Source: Metaphire vulgaris (lineage: Eukaryota > Annelida > Clitellata > Crassiclitellata > Megascolecidae). Taken from it: 64,000 bases of DNA. Position 1 is the stretch's first letter, and each line of letters begins with the position of its first letter. Position numbers and translations under genes: made by a program. Under the pieces are notes generated by a model. That model worked only from the letters and a program-made list of their open reading frames with translations. It was not told where the DNA came from and did no database searches. The stretch is from the NCBI GenBank assembly GCA_018105865.1, contig JACLAT010000137.1, positions 36,001 through 100,000 on the forward strand, in the 5' to 3' direction. This document shows positions 49,395 through 60,901 of this stretch, piece by piece.

Positions 49395-49745
49395 AGTAGA
49401 CGTTCAACTGAGGCGATGTCCATTCGTCTACGTAGTCTGGACAGTTTGTCACTGAACTATTCTCACCGACATAGTTATCTAAGCTGAATCGCAGTTTACA
49501 ACTGAACGCCATTTTATTCATCGAGCGATTGGCGACCAGTTCCAGCTTCGACACGACTCTGGACACAGCAGGCGCTGCTGTCGCTTGGTCTCTGTTCTCA
49601 TCGACCAACTCACCATCGCTGCTGCTAACCCATGTTATGGTCGGCGGCCAATTTCCCCACCAACGGATCGCGCATTGCAAAGCAAGAGACGCGCCTTCTA
49701 ATAGAAATGGGTCACTGTGGAACGAACTGCAGTTCAAATGCTCAT
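49395..49745 (-). CDS. Gene C Ig2 exon
   Basis: 351 nt; one codon shorter than A (TNCPDY for TNNCPDY). Acceptor TTTTCACAG, donor TACT-GTAAGT. Confidence 0.83.
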
Positions 49746-50071
49746 CTGTGAAAACACAATAAAAAGAAATTACCGAATTTAAGGGTTTTTCTGGAAAATA
49801 AATTGTTTGTGGTTCCTAATTGGGTAGAGTAATATTTTTAGTCTTACTGATCTAGCTGATAGAGTCTATTCTGACTGGTGACCTACAGAAATAGGCCTAC
49901 AGTTAACTTTACGAATCACTTCGTTTGAACTTAAGTCAAATTTTAGCTGAATTACTTTATGATCAGCATATTTTGCTGATTCTGAAATATTAAAAAAATA
50001 TTCCTTGAGTAAGCCTACTACTGGAGAATTGCACAAACTATCGCTACGGATCGTCTTCGCCAGATATTTAC

Positions 50072-50398
50072 CGATAACAATTAATTCAGTTACATCTTCA
50101 CAGATACGATTTTCAGTCGAACAGAGCATCTTGCATCTGTAAGTTCCAGCGTCGTCCTCTGCATTGACGGCGGACAGCGATAGAACTCTCCTGTCATCGT
50201 GGATGAAAGAGAAGTTTTTCGCGAGATGGCGATTCAGTCCTCTTCCTTCGCTAAACAAAGTACTCGGAATCGACTGACCAACACCTGCAAATGTCCACTC
50301 CAACAGATTGCTGCCTGGCTTCAAATGACATTGGATTTCCACTCTGTGTCCAGGATGGACAACAAGCCCCGTCAACTGTGCTATCAATTTCCCTTTTG
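50072..50398 (-). CDS. Gene C Ig1 exon
   Basis: 327 nt as in A. HRVEIQCHL, LEWTFAG, DDAGTYRCKMLCSTENRIC. Differs from A mainly in the loop VGQSIPSTLFSEGRG. Confidence 0.84.
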
Positions 50399-50465
50399 CT
50401 AAGCAAAGTAATGATAATAATAATATTATAAATCATAACAGTCATAATCATAATTGTAATTATAA

Positions 50466-50819
50466 CAGGGGCGTCATTTGGGGGGGCCGTGCTCCCCCTC
50501 CCCCATCCAAGGAAATGAAAAAAATAATTTATAATGTATTAATGTGCAAAATATCGCAAAAATTGCCAAACATTTGCCAAAAATATAAAAAATTTGCAAA
50601 TTTGACAAAATTTGCCCAAAAATTGCCAGAAATTTGCAAAAAGTTGCCTAAAATTTGCAAAAATGCCTAAAATTTGCACAAATTGCCTAAAATTTGCACA
50701 AATTTACCAAAAAATTTCCAAAATATTATTTTGCCTCCCAAGAAAAGTGTAATAATAATAATAATGTGATTTTAAGTGGTTTAGGAGGCTAAGTAAGCCT
50801 ATGTGAAATGACGCTACTG
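50466..50819. mobile_element. hAT-like MITE with GCAAATTTT-word interior
   Basis: Same family as 18033-18349, inverted: CAGGGGCGTCATTTGG to AAATGACGCTACTG. Flanks AATTATAA/AGTTATAC match 6 of 8. In the first intron of gene C. Confidence 0.82.
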
Positions 50820-51043
50820 AGTTATACTAATCGTAACCGTAATCATAATCATAATCATATTCAGGAACTTATTTGGGCGGTCCACAGCGTCATGAGATAA
50901 CACTATTGCATTCAACTCCAGAGAAATCCAACCAGCGGACAAGCGGACGTTGGCAGTGTGAGCGACAACTGCGTTCAACACAAGAGAAATCCTGCCAGAC
51001 CACTTGAATTCCAGTAGTTTTTATTAAGTCAATATTTTCTTAC

Positions 51044-51110
51044 CAGTTGTTACGATGCAAAGAATGAAATAGAATCGAATAATTGAAGTGAATGCTGCAG
51101 ATCGACTCAT
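51044..51110 (-). CDS. Gene C signal-peptide exon
   Basis: MSRSAAFTSIIRFYFILCIV before donor ACTG-GTAAGA; one codon longer than A. Confidence 0.8.
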
Positions 51111-51119
51111 CTTATTTTC

Positions 51120-52285
51120 AATGAAAAGGCGTTCACGCTCTCAACTATTCTACACTCTACAGATACTCGATACAATAGCGGCGTACTTAGCTTCCTCCTT
51201 TAATGCACACATGCAGTTACAGTAAATGTGTTAATATGCTGTTTCATACAGTCAATGCAGGGGCGTATCTATGGTAGTTGGCTTAGCCCATTGTCGGGGG
51301 GGGGGGTCAGAAAATTAAATTAGCAGGTTAAAAAATCTGTAATTAACAAATCACGGCATATTATTGACACAATATTAAAACTACAGATGCACTTGTATTG
51401 CTTTTATTGATGAGAACTGGTCTTTGATGTGCTCAAAGTCAGCTGTATCAGTTTCTTCTCTTTCTACGCTGAGTAGACAGCAAAATTACAGTTTTTTGCG
51501 TCTCCTTCAAGTGGCGCCCAGAGCATCGGCCCTACTGCCATTTACCCTGTGTACGCCACTGTATACAGTGGCCCTTCCTGGCGAAATAGGGGCCTAAACG
51601 TAGGTCTGTGCGGGTGTAAAATTACCGAACTGACGTTTCCGCTTGTTCTTTAAGGATGATAAAAACTGTGTCTTAGTTAAATGTCTGATTAAAGGATGCA
51701 ATTGATTACGATGTCCTAAAGACCTGTACGGGTCCCTGTTTAGCCAAATGCTGTGTTACTTTCACTTTATCAGACTGCACCCAGCCTAACTGGGGATTTC
51801 ACAAGGCGTTGAACCAACAAAACCTTCACTACCTATAATGCTTGGCTGAATCAGAAGTGGGCGGCTGATATTTTAGTTTTAATCCATTCTACTGTATGTT
51901 AATTCTCTAATAAATTTCTTCAAGTTATTTTTAATAACATATTATATTTTTCTAATAATCTGGTCAAAGAGCAGTTGGCCAAATTGCAAAATACATTTAG
52001 GCCTACTTATTTTTTTATTATTTATTTGTCAGAAATAGCTACTCCAGTTTTTTAAATAGAAGCAGATCATATATTTCGTTGCTTTTGTAATAAAACAAAT
52101 CGATTTGTGATAATGCAAATGGATGCATTTTATTAATTGAATATATTCCAACTGAGGCCATTTATTTGGATAATTGATTTGACGCCAATCCTGCATATTC
52201 TGGAAATTTGTGAAGAATTTTATAGGATTGTACTCGGGCATAGAAACGCTTCTGTTGTAAAAAAAAATAATAACACCCAATTGTA
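51120..52285. other. 5' flank of gene C
   Basis: Aligned with the A flank to about 51590 and with the B flank to about 51950. It is the cleanest version of this flank, free of the insertions seen in A and B. No gene seen. Confidence 0.65.
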
Positions 52286-52289
52286 ATCT

Positions 52290-53036
52290 TCGATATTGAG
52301 CCGGTCAGAGACGTCAGGCTGCTCGGGGTGACTCTTGACGAGGCTCTGTTGTTCGGTGAGCACATCGTCAACGTCACCCGCTCATGCTACCACCAGTTAC
52401 GGGGGGGGGGGATTAAAGCGATGCGCCGATATCTCACGGTGTCGGCTACAATACTACTAGTCCGGGCGTTAGTCCTGAGTCGGATTGACTATTGTAGCAG
52501 TGTGCTGTTGGGCGTTTCCGCCAATCTGCTCGACAAACTGCAATCCGTGCTCAACGTCTCGGCGCGACTGATCTTTGCAGCTCGATGGAACACTCACGTC
52601 ACGCCACTGCTTCGTGATAAGCTCCACTGGCCACGAATACGGGAGCGCATTGTCTACAAGAGTTGCCTGTTGACTTACTACCGGGTGCTACACGACCATA
52701 CTTGTCCGCACTACATCGCCTCCCTCTTAAAGCGGACAACGACGCTGGAACAACGTCGGCTGCTCAGATCTGGCAGTCGCGTTGAACTGCTACTAGTGTC
52801 CCCCCATTCCCGTCTAAAACGGCTAAGTTCGGGGACAGGTCGATCACACACGGGGAAGTCCAGAATTGTGGAACTCATTACCGGACTATGTTACAAACTC
52901 TCTCGGACTTTTCGTAAGTAACCTTAAGACTAAACTATTCACCATCGGGTATACATAGTATTGTAAAGCGTTCTTGTCTTTGGCCATTTTGCCATGCTTA
53001 TTGCCCATGCTTATTGCGCCATATAAATTATCCAGC

Positions 53037-53079
<43 letters not shown>

Positions 53080-53082
53080 CTC
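52290..53082 (+). mobile_element. CR1/L2-like LINE, 5'-truncated, long open frame
   Basis: Same family as 21070-22545: VRLLGVTLDEALLFGEH, LSRIDYCSSVLLGV, LNVSARLIFAARWN, LHWPRIRERIVYKS. The frame is open for nearly 200 codons, younger than its relative. Ends in (AAT)n at 53038-53079. A run of nine G at 52402 is odd. Confidence 0.85.
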
Positions 53083-54033
53083 GTTTTATTGCAAAATAAT
53101 CTAATTACCATGCAGACCACTAAGTGACGTGCAATAATTTATTGATCGACTGTCACCACAGCCGTTTTAAGACATGGGCATATGGTAGGCACGTGCTTAA
53201 GGCCCCCGCGCAACAAGGGGCCCCGGCGGACGGCGGGAAAAAGTTTTACCGGTGCTCAATGTTGACTGTACGATTATTTTCGCAAAAGGAGGTCATCGCC
53301 CAATGATAGTTGACGACCTTACTTAGGTGTTTCAGGGGAAGAAAGTCATTACCGTTTTCATGTGCTTAAAAAGGTCGTAACTACATTTTCAAAATGCCTA
53401 AAGGGCAGGGGTGCATAACCCGCGCCCCGCGGGCCGGATCCGACCCGCCAAAGGTTTTTAACTTTTTATCCGACCCGCGGGACAATTTCGAACAACACAA
53501 GAAACAGGCCCGTCACTAAAATTCCATGTGGAAAATATAGATCATGATCATTTTGCTAATACAATCCATGGACTAGAATATCCATTGGGTTACTAAAAAT
53601 TGTGCGATATCTAACAACCGGACATGTTGGTAACGGTAGGTGGGCGATAATAAACGCCTTAAGGCGTTCTTTGAACACGTGCTTCTCTTGAAATTACAAT
53701 ATCTATTTCTACGATTACTGAAGATATCTCAGCCCGGGTTGCCATATCCCTGTCTCCATGAAGCCGGACTTCCGTGTAGGTGGAGAAAACTAAAAGGAAC
53801 AAGGACACCAAATATAAGTAACTACGTAAAATCTCGTTAATTTCTATAGCGCCTTCAAAGGCAGTACCGAAGTAGCTCCTTATTCACATGCGCCTAATCT
53901 TCGAGTCTTCACAGTCTTTCACAGACGACGAATATTTGTTTTGTGAATATCTCTTAAACATCTGCACAGAAAAATGTCCAGGGAAAGAACATGTTCAGCA
54001 AAGTTCCGATACCATGTTTTGGGAGTAGGCCCT

Positions 54034-54130
54034 ACATATTTTGTGTGAGCAGACTTTCTCGATCATGAACCTAAATAAGACTAATTTGCGACCAAGCTTA
54101 AACCTCCACTTGAAATGTTGCAACAACTGA
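54034..54130 (+). pseudogene. hAT transposase C-terminal remnant
   Basis: Reads LCEQTFSIMNLNKTNLRPSL then NLHLK, the hAT dimerisation motif of the GTF2IRD2-like group. Too short for more. Confidence 0.65.
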
Positions 54131-54344
54131 ACTAGAGCCAAACATTGAGAAATTAGTTAAAGGCATTCAGTCGCATCCATCCCATTAGATTCGAATTATT
54201 AGATCATTATCGTATCTTTGCAGATTGCACAATGATACGTTGATAGGAAAATAAGTAAAATACTGGCGTTCATTTTATATTGACTCACTTTGATACGTTG
54301 TATGAGTAGTTCAATTACACATATATTAACATATTTTGAGGTTA

Positions 54345-54610
54345 CTATTAGCACACTGGTCTGCCAATCTTTAGGTCTGTGGTTCAACTCTCGGCCGCGG
54401 CAGAAACTTTTCGGTTGTTTCTATCCCAAGCGCCCCCAGTCGACTCAGCTGTGACTGAGTACATCGGGTGTTAACTCGGTGGAAGGAAAGGCGGCGAGGG
54501 AAAGGCTGGTAACCGCCCTCAGTCAACCGTTGCCGTATATAACTGAAGGCGCGGTTCTCCGTACGGGCGCTGAGCCTATATGGAGTGTACCTTTATTATA
54601 CAACATGCAT
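54345..54610 (+). mobile_element. tRNA-derived SINE in hAT
   Basis: A-box-like 'tagcacactggtct', B box GGTTCAACTCT, then 'agtcgactcagctgt'; related tail to the other SINEs. Confidence 0.65.
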
Positions 54611-55106
54611 ATTGTTTGTTCGGCCCGCGACCTATGCGAGAACATTGAATTTGGCCATCGGCCTCAAAAGGTTGTGCACCCCTGCTATAGGGCCACCAAA
54701 CTTCTTAAAACAGCACTGGCTGTCACGACCTCTGTGAATGCAACTAGGTCTATTCAAATGGGCAGACGTTGACTTTGGGCGTTTCAAGCTCACATGAACA
54801 ATCCATTAACTCAGACACGCCTTTAATGTCACCAGTAACATAGTGAAGACAGTCTCAGGGGTGACGATAGGGTGTGGGTCCGCGGGTCCGGACCCACCCA
54901 GCCTCGGGCAGGGACGCCCGAGCAAATCGTGCAAAACCGCAGAGAAATTTTGATTTGAAGGGAGAAGGGGTAGTCTGAGGCGGGTCCTGGTTGTGTTGAT
55001 TGCATTAGACCCACCCAGCCAACAAAACCCAGCGCCGCTCCAGAGTGAAGTACAAAATATGCTTGAATATTTTATTAAAGTTTAGAGAACTCTTGACAGT
55101 GGTTAA

Positions 55107-55454
55107 GGGGTCGTCCATAAATTACGTCACGCGAATTTGTCACTTTTTTGACCCCTCCTCTACGTAACGCGACGTCACACAACGTCGGACCTCCTAAAAT
55201 ATGACGTCACAACGGGCCGACCCTCCCCCTTTTCGTCCCCCTCCATTTTCGTCTTCCGAAGAGTCTTGACAAGCAAAAAATCCATCCTTGTATTTTTTCC
55301 TCTCGAAAAACCCTGACAAGCAAACAATAGGTCATAACTGTATTTTTTCCTCTCAAAAATCCCTGACAAGCAAAAAAAAGTCAGACAAGCAAAAAAAGAG
55401 TCAAGTGGCCGGACCCTCTCCCCCTAACCGCGTGACGTAATTTATGGACGCCCT
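55107..55454. mobile_element. PIF/Harbinger-like MITE
   Basis: GGGGTCGTCCATAAATTACG and the inverse TAATTTATGGACGCCCT. Contains a diverged tandem of 'ccctgacaagcaaa' units. Absent from the D flank. Confidence 0.72.
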
Positions 55455-55736
55455 ATGCTATAACGCCAATTGAAACGACCAACCGATCTATACCGACAGA
55501 TCAAAAAGTTAACTCAGCACGCCATGACTCATGTCATGGTTGGGTTCTCTTGCATTGCGGTGTTGTACATATCCCACTGCCGAGTGCCGACCCTATTCTG
55601 ATTGGTGGGTTGCCACACGTTACATGATCCACGGCTAGGTCAGTAAGAGAGAAAGGGAGAGAGAGAGAGATAGAGAGAGAGAAAGAGTAGTGCATTGGAC
55701 GCATATCGTACACAGGTTTGAAGTCTTTTTAGTTGC

Positions 55737-55737
<1 letters not shown>

Positions 55738-55818
<81 letters not shown>
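55738..55818. repeat. (AAT)n microsatellite
   Basis: Clean AAT run in the 5' flank of gene E; no such run at the same place in D. Confidence 0.92.
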
Positions 55819-55821
<3 letters not shown>

Positions 55822-56034
55822 GCAATGTGATTTAAGATGGTTTAGGAGACTAAATAAGCCTGTGTGAAAACCATTTGCAAATATTGTCTGTGCTTTAAGA
55901 TGTGTAGCAGTACTCTACAGTACAAGTGAAAATTTCTAGTCATGTTAAGTTTTTAAATGTGGCATTATGACTATCGCCATGAGTCATAGGCTTTGGTCTT
56001 GGTCCATTCGGACTGTGAACAGAGATAGACAGTA

Positions 56035-56245
56035 AGTAAGTAAAGTAAGCAAAGTAAAGTAAGATCTCGTAAATTTATGCAGCGCTTTGGTAAAGTTTGG
56101 TAAGTAGTACAGTAGTAGCTGCTTATTCTTATGTGCTTAATCTTTCTTGAACTAGTTGTGGCAAGGTGAATTGTCGGCCGGGCAAAAGGTCAGCGTATCA
56201 ATAAGGCGGTGGTTATAGCAACGAAGGAGATGACTTTTGGAATAG
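56035..56245 (-). mobile_element. LINE 3' fragment
   Basis: 'gatctcgtaaatttatgc' and 'agtagctgcttattcttat' match the LINE end at 8462. Absent from the D flank. Confidence 0.68.
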
Positions 56246-56546
56246 TAAGGTTATAAGTATGTCAATGTCAATGCTCAAGTACAGTACTTACGTGCGTCAA
56301 AGCTCAAGACCAGAAGACTTGCTTATGTCGTCAGAGTAGGTAGGCTACTCGTAGCAAACTGCTTCAATAAATAATTGATTAATTAAGCGCAGATCATATA
56401 ATTGTATGCTTATATGATTGTGTTTTACGGTTTCTATAGTTTGGACTTTGAACACTTTATCGCCGACAATTACGGCGACAAGAATCAACAACAGTTCTTG
56501 TCAGTTGGTGTCTACTCAGTAAACTACTGATGAATGCGTACGAGAC

Positions 56547-56601
56547 ATGAAGTTTTACAGATTGCAGAAGATATTGGACATTTTTGCGTTTTTCTTGACA
56601 T
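56547..56601 (+). CDS. Gene E signal-peptide exon
   Basis: MKFYRLQKILDIFAFFLT before donor ACAT-GTTAGT. Confidence 0.8.
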
Positions 56602-59600
56602 GTTAGTTAGTTTGTTCGTCTTTTAAAATCTGTTTAACAAACATTTATTAATTTATTAATATTTGTAATTCATATTGGCTCTAGAAATAACAGACTATGA
56701 GAAATTTAATTAGTTTATAAACACACTGATAATTAATTAATCAGAAATTTCACGGCTGTTAACGTTAGGGGCTGTCCATTGATTATGTCAATATTTGGGC
56801 AATTTTGACCCCTCCCCCTTGTCAACACCTGTCAACTTTCAGCTACCCCCTCTATAATTACGTCAAAAACTTTTGACCCCCGCCCCCAAGATCAATGACA
56901 GGTCCCAATAACAAGGTTATTATTTTTGCGGCGATGACCATTTTTCCCTGTTTTGCTCATCGAGTGTCAAAATGTGGTGGTGATGACCTTTTGCCATGCT
57001 TTTCTTCCATTGTAATAAGTAGTATTCCATGACATTTCCTATTTTTGATTATTTTAAAAAAGTAAAATTATTGACGTCAACCCCCTCTCCCTGTCAACAA
57101 CTGTCAAACTTTTTCAAACCCCTCCCCCTAAATTGTTGACGTAATTAATGGACAACCCCTTAGAGCCAATGGACTTCTGTTATTTATGATTACGTCTGAG
57201 ATATTCTCTTGAAAAATTAGGAGCTGTTGAATGCCGCTAAGTTACATTGTAAGTATTCCCACCCTTTGATTTTCCTCTCTTCAAACATCCCTCGATCACC
57301 CTAGTCTTCCCTAGCAGTGGTGACTCCAGGATTTGGCAAGTGGGTGGAGAGGTTATACGATGTTGACGATGACAACAATGCTTTTGAAACTTGATGAAAC
57401 TACTGCCTCTCATTACAGGGACAATTGTCAATGGACGACTGATAACAGTGCCGGAGAATCAAGAGACAGTCGTCGGTGAGAGGATTCGCTTCAGCTGTTC
57501 CACCGACCAACCGTACATCATCACTTGGCAGCACGTTCGCACCGGACGGCAGACGGCAGACGATGTCTACCTGAGCAGAACGGTTGTCCTGCCCTACCAT
57601 CCGAGAGTCACCGTTGAAAGTATCGTGATTGGGTCCAACGTAACCCACTATGATCTCGTCATTTCGTCGGTGAAGAGAGAAGACGCTGGAACATTCCGAT
57701 GCCTCGACGAAGCAGGACAGGGTCAACTGGGGTCGGCACAACTCACCGTCTTAGGTCAGATCAAACGAAAAGAAATCAAGATTATACTCACACTCAAATA
57801 GTGAAGGCCGACTTTGAAGAGTATCCAAAGTGTGGCACTTGAATTACGGTGCTGTAATAAAGTTTAACGACAGCTGAAGTACCGTACAGTATGCTATCGT
57901 AAACTTGAGCGAAGCCTATCTCAGAAAAATCGCTCTGCGTTATCTGCACCATGCCCTTCGATCTCTTAGCTTTTGCGTTCTCACTTGAAATATAAAACTG
58001 ATACTTTAGCAGTTTTTGTTCTATGCTTTCTGGCAAATCATTTAATTCTCCATCGAAAAGTACAATGTATTACTGCCTGATTGTCCTCCAAATAAATGAT
58101 AAGCAAGACAGGTCATCACCGTTGGTGCTAGTCTTTTAAAAATGTCCAGAGCCCCCAAACGTCTTAAAACGGCCCTGTTCGGCATTGGTTAGGGTCAGAT
58201 TCGAACCCACTACCCTCCGGTTGCGTGACAAGATTCTTGTCGCTACCCCACCGTGGCCACACCCCAGTCTAGTTAACATCGCCCTGCGGTTGGCTGCACA
58301 TCCACCGATATCTAAGCGAAGCATCAAATAACTATTCTATATGACTGTCTATTCGTATTTGCAGAAGCTCTTCCTAATTGTGAGACAAACATCGAAGCAG
58401 GTGGACTGATTGGAGATAACGACTGTGGAATCGATACGGAAGCCATCCGCTGTTCGTGCCATTTGAAGTACGCAGGAAACATTGCACCTGAGATGCGATG
58501 GGCAACAGCACAAGGTAGCGCCTTACGATCAACTGATGATAGAACGACAAACGGTTCTGTCTCTTCGGATCTGCAACTGAAGACTGGAACATCTCTAAAT
58601 GCAACAAAGATAGTCTGGTATTCAGCGCGATCACCTCACATCAACTGGACCTCCAGCAAGATCAAAATATTATGTGAGATTTTTTGAATTCTGCAAAAAT
58701 TTGTCTTTGAACCAAAATTTGATAGAATAATATCGATGTTTGCAGCAACTCACCATATGCGTAAACTTCTATTACGCCTCTAGGCTCGAACCTTCCACTT
58801 TTGATAGAATACCATAGGGAAGGCGGAAGGTATAGAGATTCCCCTCCCCACTTTTTAACCCAAGTTTACGCCAATGCAACTCGCTGACTAATATGTAATC
58901 TTGGTTAAAAAAGTGTTGTGATTTTAGACGCTAAGAAGAATATGTCAACTGTGGTTGTCGACCACAAGGAATCCGTCTTCTGTCTGGCCAACAGTTCTGA
59001 GAATTGCAGCTATCGATGGATCGCCAGATTAGCTCCAAACTACCAACCCATGATATTTGAAGAGAGGAATCTCTCAGTCGACGCGCCAGGAACTTACCTC
59101 TGCGAAGCTGGATGCATGCTTAAGGATGTACCGTGTACCGTCATATCCCTGCACGCTGAATTTAAGAATCTACCTGCAGGTAACGGTGATCAAAATTACT
59201 TGAAGAAACAACATTAGTATTCAGTGATGTATTTCGTTAATTAGCAGCGCGCAAAGTTCGGTGGTAAATAAACAAGTAGGCCTGCATTCGTATAAATCAA
59301 TTTTTAAGCTGTCGTAGCAAATCTCTGATTTTCTAATACATTCACCGACGCTAGATTTCTTATCACACTTGGAGACATGCAATCTCTAGAAAGAAATGTA
59401 TTTGATTCTCATTATTATTTCGCCGCCAAGAAATGCATGCAGAATTGTAGATTGTAGATATTTGGCGTAGCCACGGGAGCACGGGGTGGGGGAGCGGCCC
59501 CTAATCTAGGATCAGTCGTGAGATTTACGCAAACCCGTTCAGAAATTTTTCGGCGGGGAGTAGGCATGGTGTATGTGAATATGGCAAGAACTCCTTAACG

Positions 59601-59945
59601 ACCGTCTTTTGCTTGTACACTTTTTCATTTTCACTTGTCGAAGATGTCGATGTGTCATCTCTTATCCAGGGAATCTGGCTACGCCACTGTTGTGAATTAC
59701 TTAAATGTCAAAGCGAAACATATCGAAATGATTTATTTGCCGTCATCCTCGTTGTTGTTCTAGAAGACAGAAATATAACTGCATTGATTTGGAGAACTTC
59801 AGTTGCTGCATGTATCATCGTCATCGTTGTCCTTTTCGTTCTTCTTATGGCAACCTTTGCCAGACTCAGAAAGGCAATCAAGAAATTGGATGAGAAAGTG
59901 AAACCGGAAAATGTTTATCTGCATCCTGCTGAAGCACTGCTCTAG
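56547..59945 (+). CDS. Gene E: three-Ig-domain membrane receptor, short tail
   Basis: Five phase-1 exons: 56547-56601 signal peptide, 57419-57754 Ig1, 58365-58673 Ig2, 58928-59179 Ig3, 59764-59945 transmembrane plus tail. Joined frame 1134 nt, 377 aa, no stop. Close paralogue of gene D with the same exon lengths except two codons fewer at the start of Ig3. The tail reads KKLDEKVKPE then NVYLHP and ends ALL, with a single tyrosine that gene D has lost. The best-preserved member of the cluster. Confidence 0.86.
56768..57160. mobile_element. PIF/Harbinger-like MITE in gene E intron
   Basis: TTA on both sides; GGGGCTGTCCATTGATTATG and the inverse TAATTAATGGACAACCCC. Empty site in D at 41841 ('aacgttagaaccattg'). 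Confidence 0.85.
57419..57754 (+). CDS. Gene E Ig1 exon (V-type)
   Basis: 336 nt as in D. ERIRFSCST, IITWQHV, DAGTFRCLDEAGQGQ, AQLTVLG. Confidence 0.88.
58190..58300 (-). mobile_element. SINE remnant shared with D
   Basis: B-box-like GATTCGAACCC, 'gttgcgtgacaagatt', and a longer 5' part than in D. Confidence 0.6.
58365..58673 (+). CDS. Gene E Ig2 exon
   Basis: 309 nt as in D. IRCSCHLKYAGNIAPEMRW; lacks the second canonical Cys, as in D. Confidence 0.85.
58928..59179 (+). CDS. Gene E Ig3 exon
   Basis: 252 nt. SVFCLANSSENCSYRWI, GTYLCEAGCMLKDVPC (C-x3-C-x6-C). Confidence 0.86.
59465..59692. mobile_element. Old hAT-like MITE shared with D
   Basis: GGCGTAGCCACGGGAGC to the inverse TCTGGCTACGCCACTG. 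In the intron before the TM exon in both genes. Confidence 0.65.
59764..59945 (+). CDS. Gene E transmembrane and tail exon
   Basis: Acceptor GTTCTAG. Helix SVAACIIVIVVLFVLLMA, then FARLRKAIKKLDEK and NVYLHPAEALL before TAG. Confidence 0.84.
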
Positions 59946-60385
59946 CCAGTGCAATAGTAATATTCTTTGATCTGTGTCCATTTGCATATCTTTTAGTTTA
60001 GATGCTCAGTTTCAAAATGCATTTTAAGATAATTAAGGCGACAGAAAACCTGTGACCCTTAGAGATGCTTATGCTTATGTGGGTGATTAGACATATCTTA
60101 TAACGTGGCTTAAATATGACCCTGGAAAGGCACACTTTTGTTTCAGAGAATAACTTTAAGTTCAGTCACTCAAGTTGAAACCATAATTCTTTCTTCACTG
60201 AGCACTAGCAAAGGTTTTTGAAGCGAGCAATATGCCAATATACGACGTGTCTTATGATGAGACCTCTAACAGGCACTGAAGACTCACTCTTTCGCCTATC
60301 TGCTTTAGAATTGTATTTAATTTCGGTCTTTTCAATGACAGTATTTAATGAATTCTGACAAAAGCTTCAGGTGCCAGTATGTAAC

Positions 60386-60629
60386 CAGAGACGTAGCGAG
60401 GGTCAAAAACATACCGACGACGCCCCCCTTCAACTTCGAAAAGTCTTGACGGGCAAAAAAAAGGTCGTCACTGATTTATTCCACTACGAGTCGAGGAGTA
60501 ATTATGACGTATTTATCTTTTTCTGTTTGCTTCTGTTTTGTTACACTAACCCAAAGCCCAATTTGCGCTCCACCTCCCCCCACCTCAGCGCCCGGGGCGG
60601 CTGCCCTCTTTCCCCTAGCTACGCCTCTG
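60386..60629. mobile_element. hAT-like MITE shared with D
   Basis: Perfect 8-bp duplication TATGTAAC (60378-60385, 60630-60637); ends CAGAGACGTAGCGAGGG and CTAGCTACGCCTCTG. Confidence 0.93.
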
Positions 60630-60757
60630 TATGTAACCTTTGACTCGTTCAGTGTCTATTGACACAACGCTTTTTCTGTTTCATTTAAGTGTATTTACGC
60701 TTTGAGATTTCAAGTTTCCCGTCCCAATAGGACTTCGTATATTTTAACTGTTGTATG

Positions 60758-60901
60758 CAGTGGCGACGCCAGACGTTTTTGAGTGGGAGGTTATGGAGAG
60801 AACCTAACCCAAAAAATGTATCTGCAATTTTGCCTGAATCTGACAGGTGGCCTTGATGACAAGTGGGTGTTCAAATCCCCTCCTCCGTGGCCTCGCCACC
60901 G
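60758..60901. mobile_element. 144-bp MITE beside and inside the satellite
   Basis: CAGTGGCGACGCCAGACG and the inverse GGCCTCGCCAC(T)G. Four further copies are embedded in the array (62718-62862, 63010-63153, 63438-63581, 63866 to the window end). Confidence 0.82.

Larger units (their letters stand above)
49395..51110 (-). pseudogene. Gene C: 3'-truncated paralogue of gene A
   Basis: Signal peptide (51110-51044), Ig1 (50398-50072) and Ig2 (49745-49395) all have intact frames and splice sites. Ig3, TM and tail exons are absent: after Ig2 the homology to A ends in the GA-rich tract near 49100 at an inverted scrap and a TE end. As it stands no membrane anchor is visible. Either a broken gene or, if an unseen 3' exon exists, a secreted form. 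Confidence 0.8.
53406..54684 (+). mobile_element. hAT element (CAGGGGTGCATAACC type)
   Basis: Ends CAGGGGTGCATAACC and GGTTGTGCACCCCTG; 8-bp flanks CTAAAGGG/CTATAGGG match 7 of 8. Holds a transposase C-terminus remnant at 54034-54130, a LINE scrap at 53822-53910 and a SINE at 54345-54610. Confidence 0.83.
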
